From assembly GCA_902494515.1 (NCBI GenBank), contig CABUTS010000006.1, positions 8,994 through 72,993 of the forward strand: 64,000 nucleotides of DNA. Direction: 5' to 3'. Source of the DNA: an uncultured Muribaculaceae bacterium (GTDB taxonomy: Bacteria > Bacteroidota > Bacteroidia > Bacteroidales > Muribaculaceae). Shown here piece after piece: positions 63,890-64,000 of this stretch. A model generated the notes under the pieces. That model saw nothing but the letters and a program-made list of their open reading frames with translations, searched no databases and had not been told where the DNA came from. Within the stretch, counting starts at the first letter, position 1, and every line of letters starts with the position of its first letter. The position numbers and the translations under genes are program-made.

Positions 63890-64000
63890 TCGAAAATGTT
63901 ATGTGTAAGAACTGCTGGTAATCAGCATCTCACGGGTTATACTTGTTTTAAGACACAATGAAAGAAGAGCACGCGGCTTATGACCACATGCGGCTATTGA

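Overview
The window looks like a chromosomal segment of a GC-rich member of the Bacteroidales, plausibly of the Muribaculaceae type. The phylum call rests on what the sequence shows: many promoters with a TAnnTTTG box about 20 nt downstream of a TTG, almost no Shine-Dalgarno sequences, a TonB-dependent receptor with a carboxypeptidase-like N-domain, a DUF4492-cydA-cydB operon, a type IX secretion plug-like protein, a four-subunit 2-oxoacid:ferredoxin oxidoreductase, and ATP-type PEP carboxykinase. The family-level guess is inference. I found no rRNA or tRNA genes, no CRISPR array, and no intact insertion sequence or prophage.

Layout. 1-2400 is the 5' part of a TonB-dependent receptor on the minus strand. 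2640-4420 is an AT-richer accessory island: a three-gene cassette (DUF3791, DUF3990 of ADP-ribosyltransferase-like appearance, and a 73-residue partner), remnants of a HigB/HigA toxin-antitoxin pair, and two copies of a lipoprotein signal-peptide segment. 4522-11058 holds glycan-degrading enzymes: a GH2 beta-galactosidase, a GH115-like protein that has lost its catalytic core, and a GH43 enzyme. 11911-14666 is a ferredoxin-dependent 2-oxoacid oxidoreductase operon. An AAA ATPase/DUF4143 gene with a strikingly organised promoter follows, then the cytochrome bd operon. 19622-34808 is mostly central metabolism, envelope and transport: DUF4494, YggS, a FucP-like MFS transporter, transketolase, OmpA, uracil-DNA glycosylase, a T9SS plug-like protein, an AspT/YidE-type transporter, an MsbA-like ABC exporter, thioredoxin and PckA.

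34997-44827 carries QueA, an ArgC-like protein without the catalytic cysteine, an exopolysaccharide operon (undecaprenyl-phosphate sugar transferase, Wza-like, Wzc-like) and SpeA. 44799-52879 is a run of housekeeping genes (TruA, acyl-ACP thioesterase, MenA, RecF, DUF721, thioesterase, RibH, RsmI-like, metallo-beta-lactamase fold, exonuclease/phosphatase). 52880-53600 is a pseudogene graveyard. 53598-59279 is the rimP-nusA-infB-folK operon. The right end holds an iron alcohol dehydrogenase, an Rpn/PD-(D/E)XK protein, Sua5, YciH and two small lipoproteins.

The most unusual large-scale signal is repeat biology. At least five genes end inside short tandem repeats that contain their own stop codon (lacZ, cydB, the DUF721 gene, sua5, yciH). 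Other minisatellites abut start codons (the MsbA-like gene, ung) or expand inside a gene (folK). A separate family of dispersed palindromic elements, with a GTAACTTTCGTTC head and CGCGCG arms, occurs at four intergenic sites.
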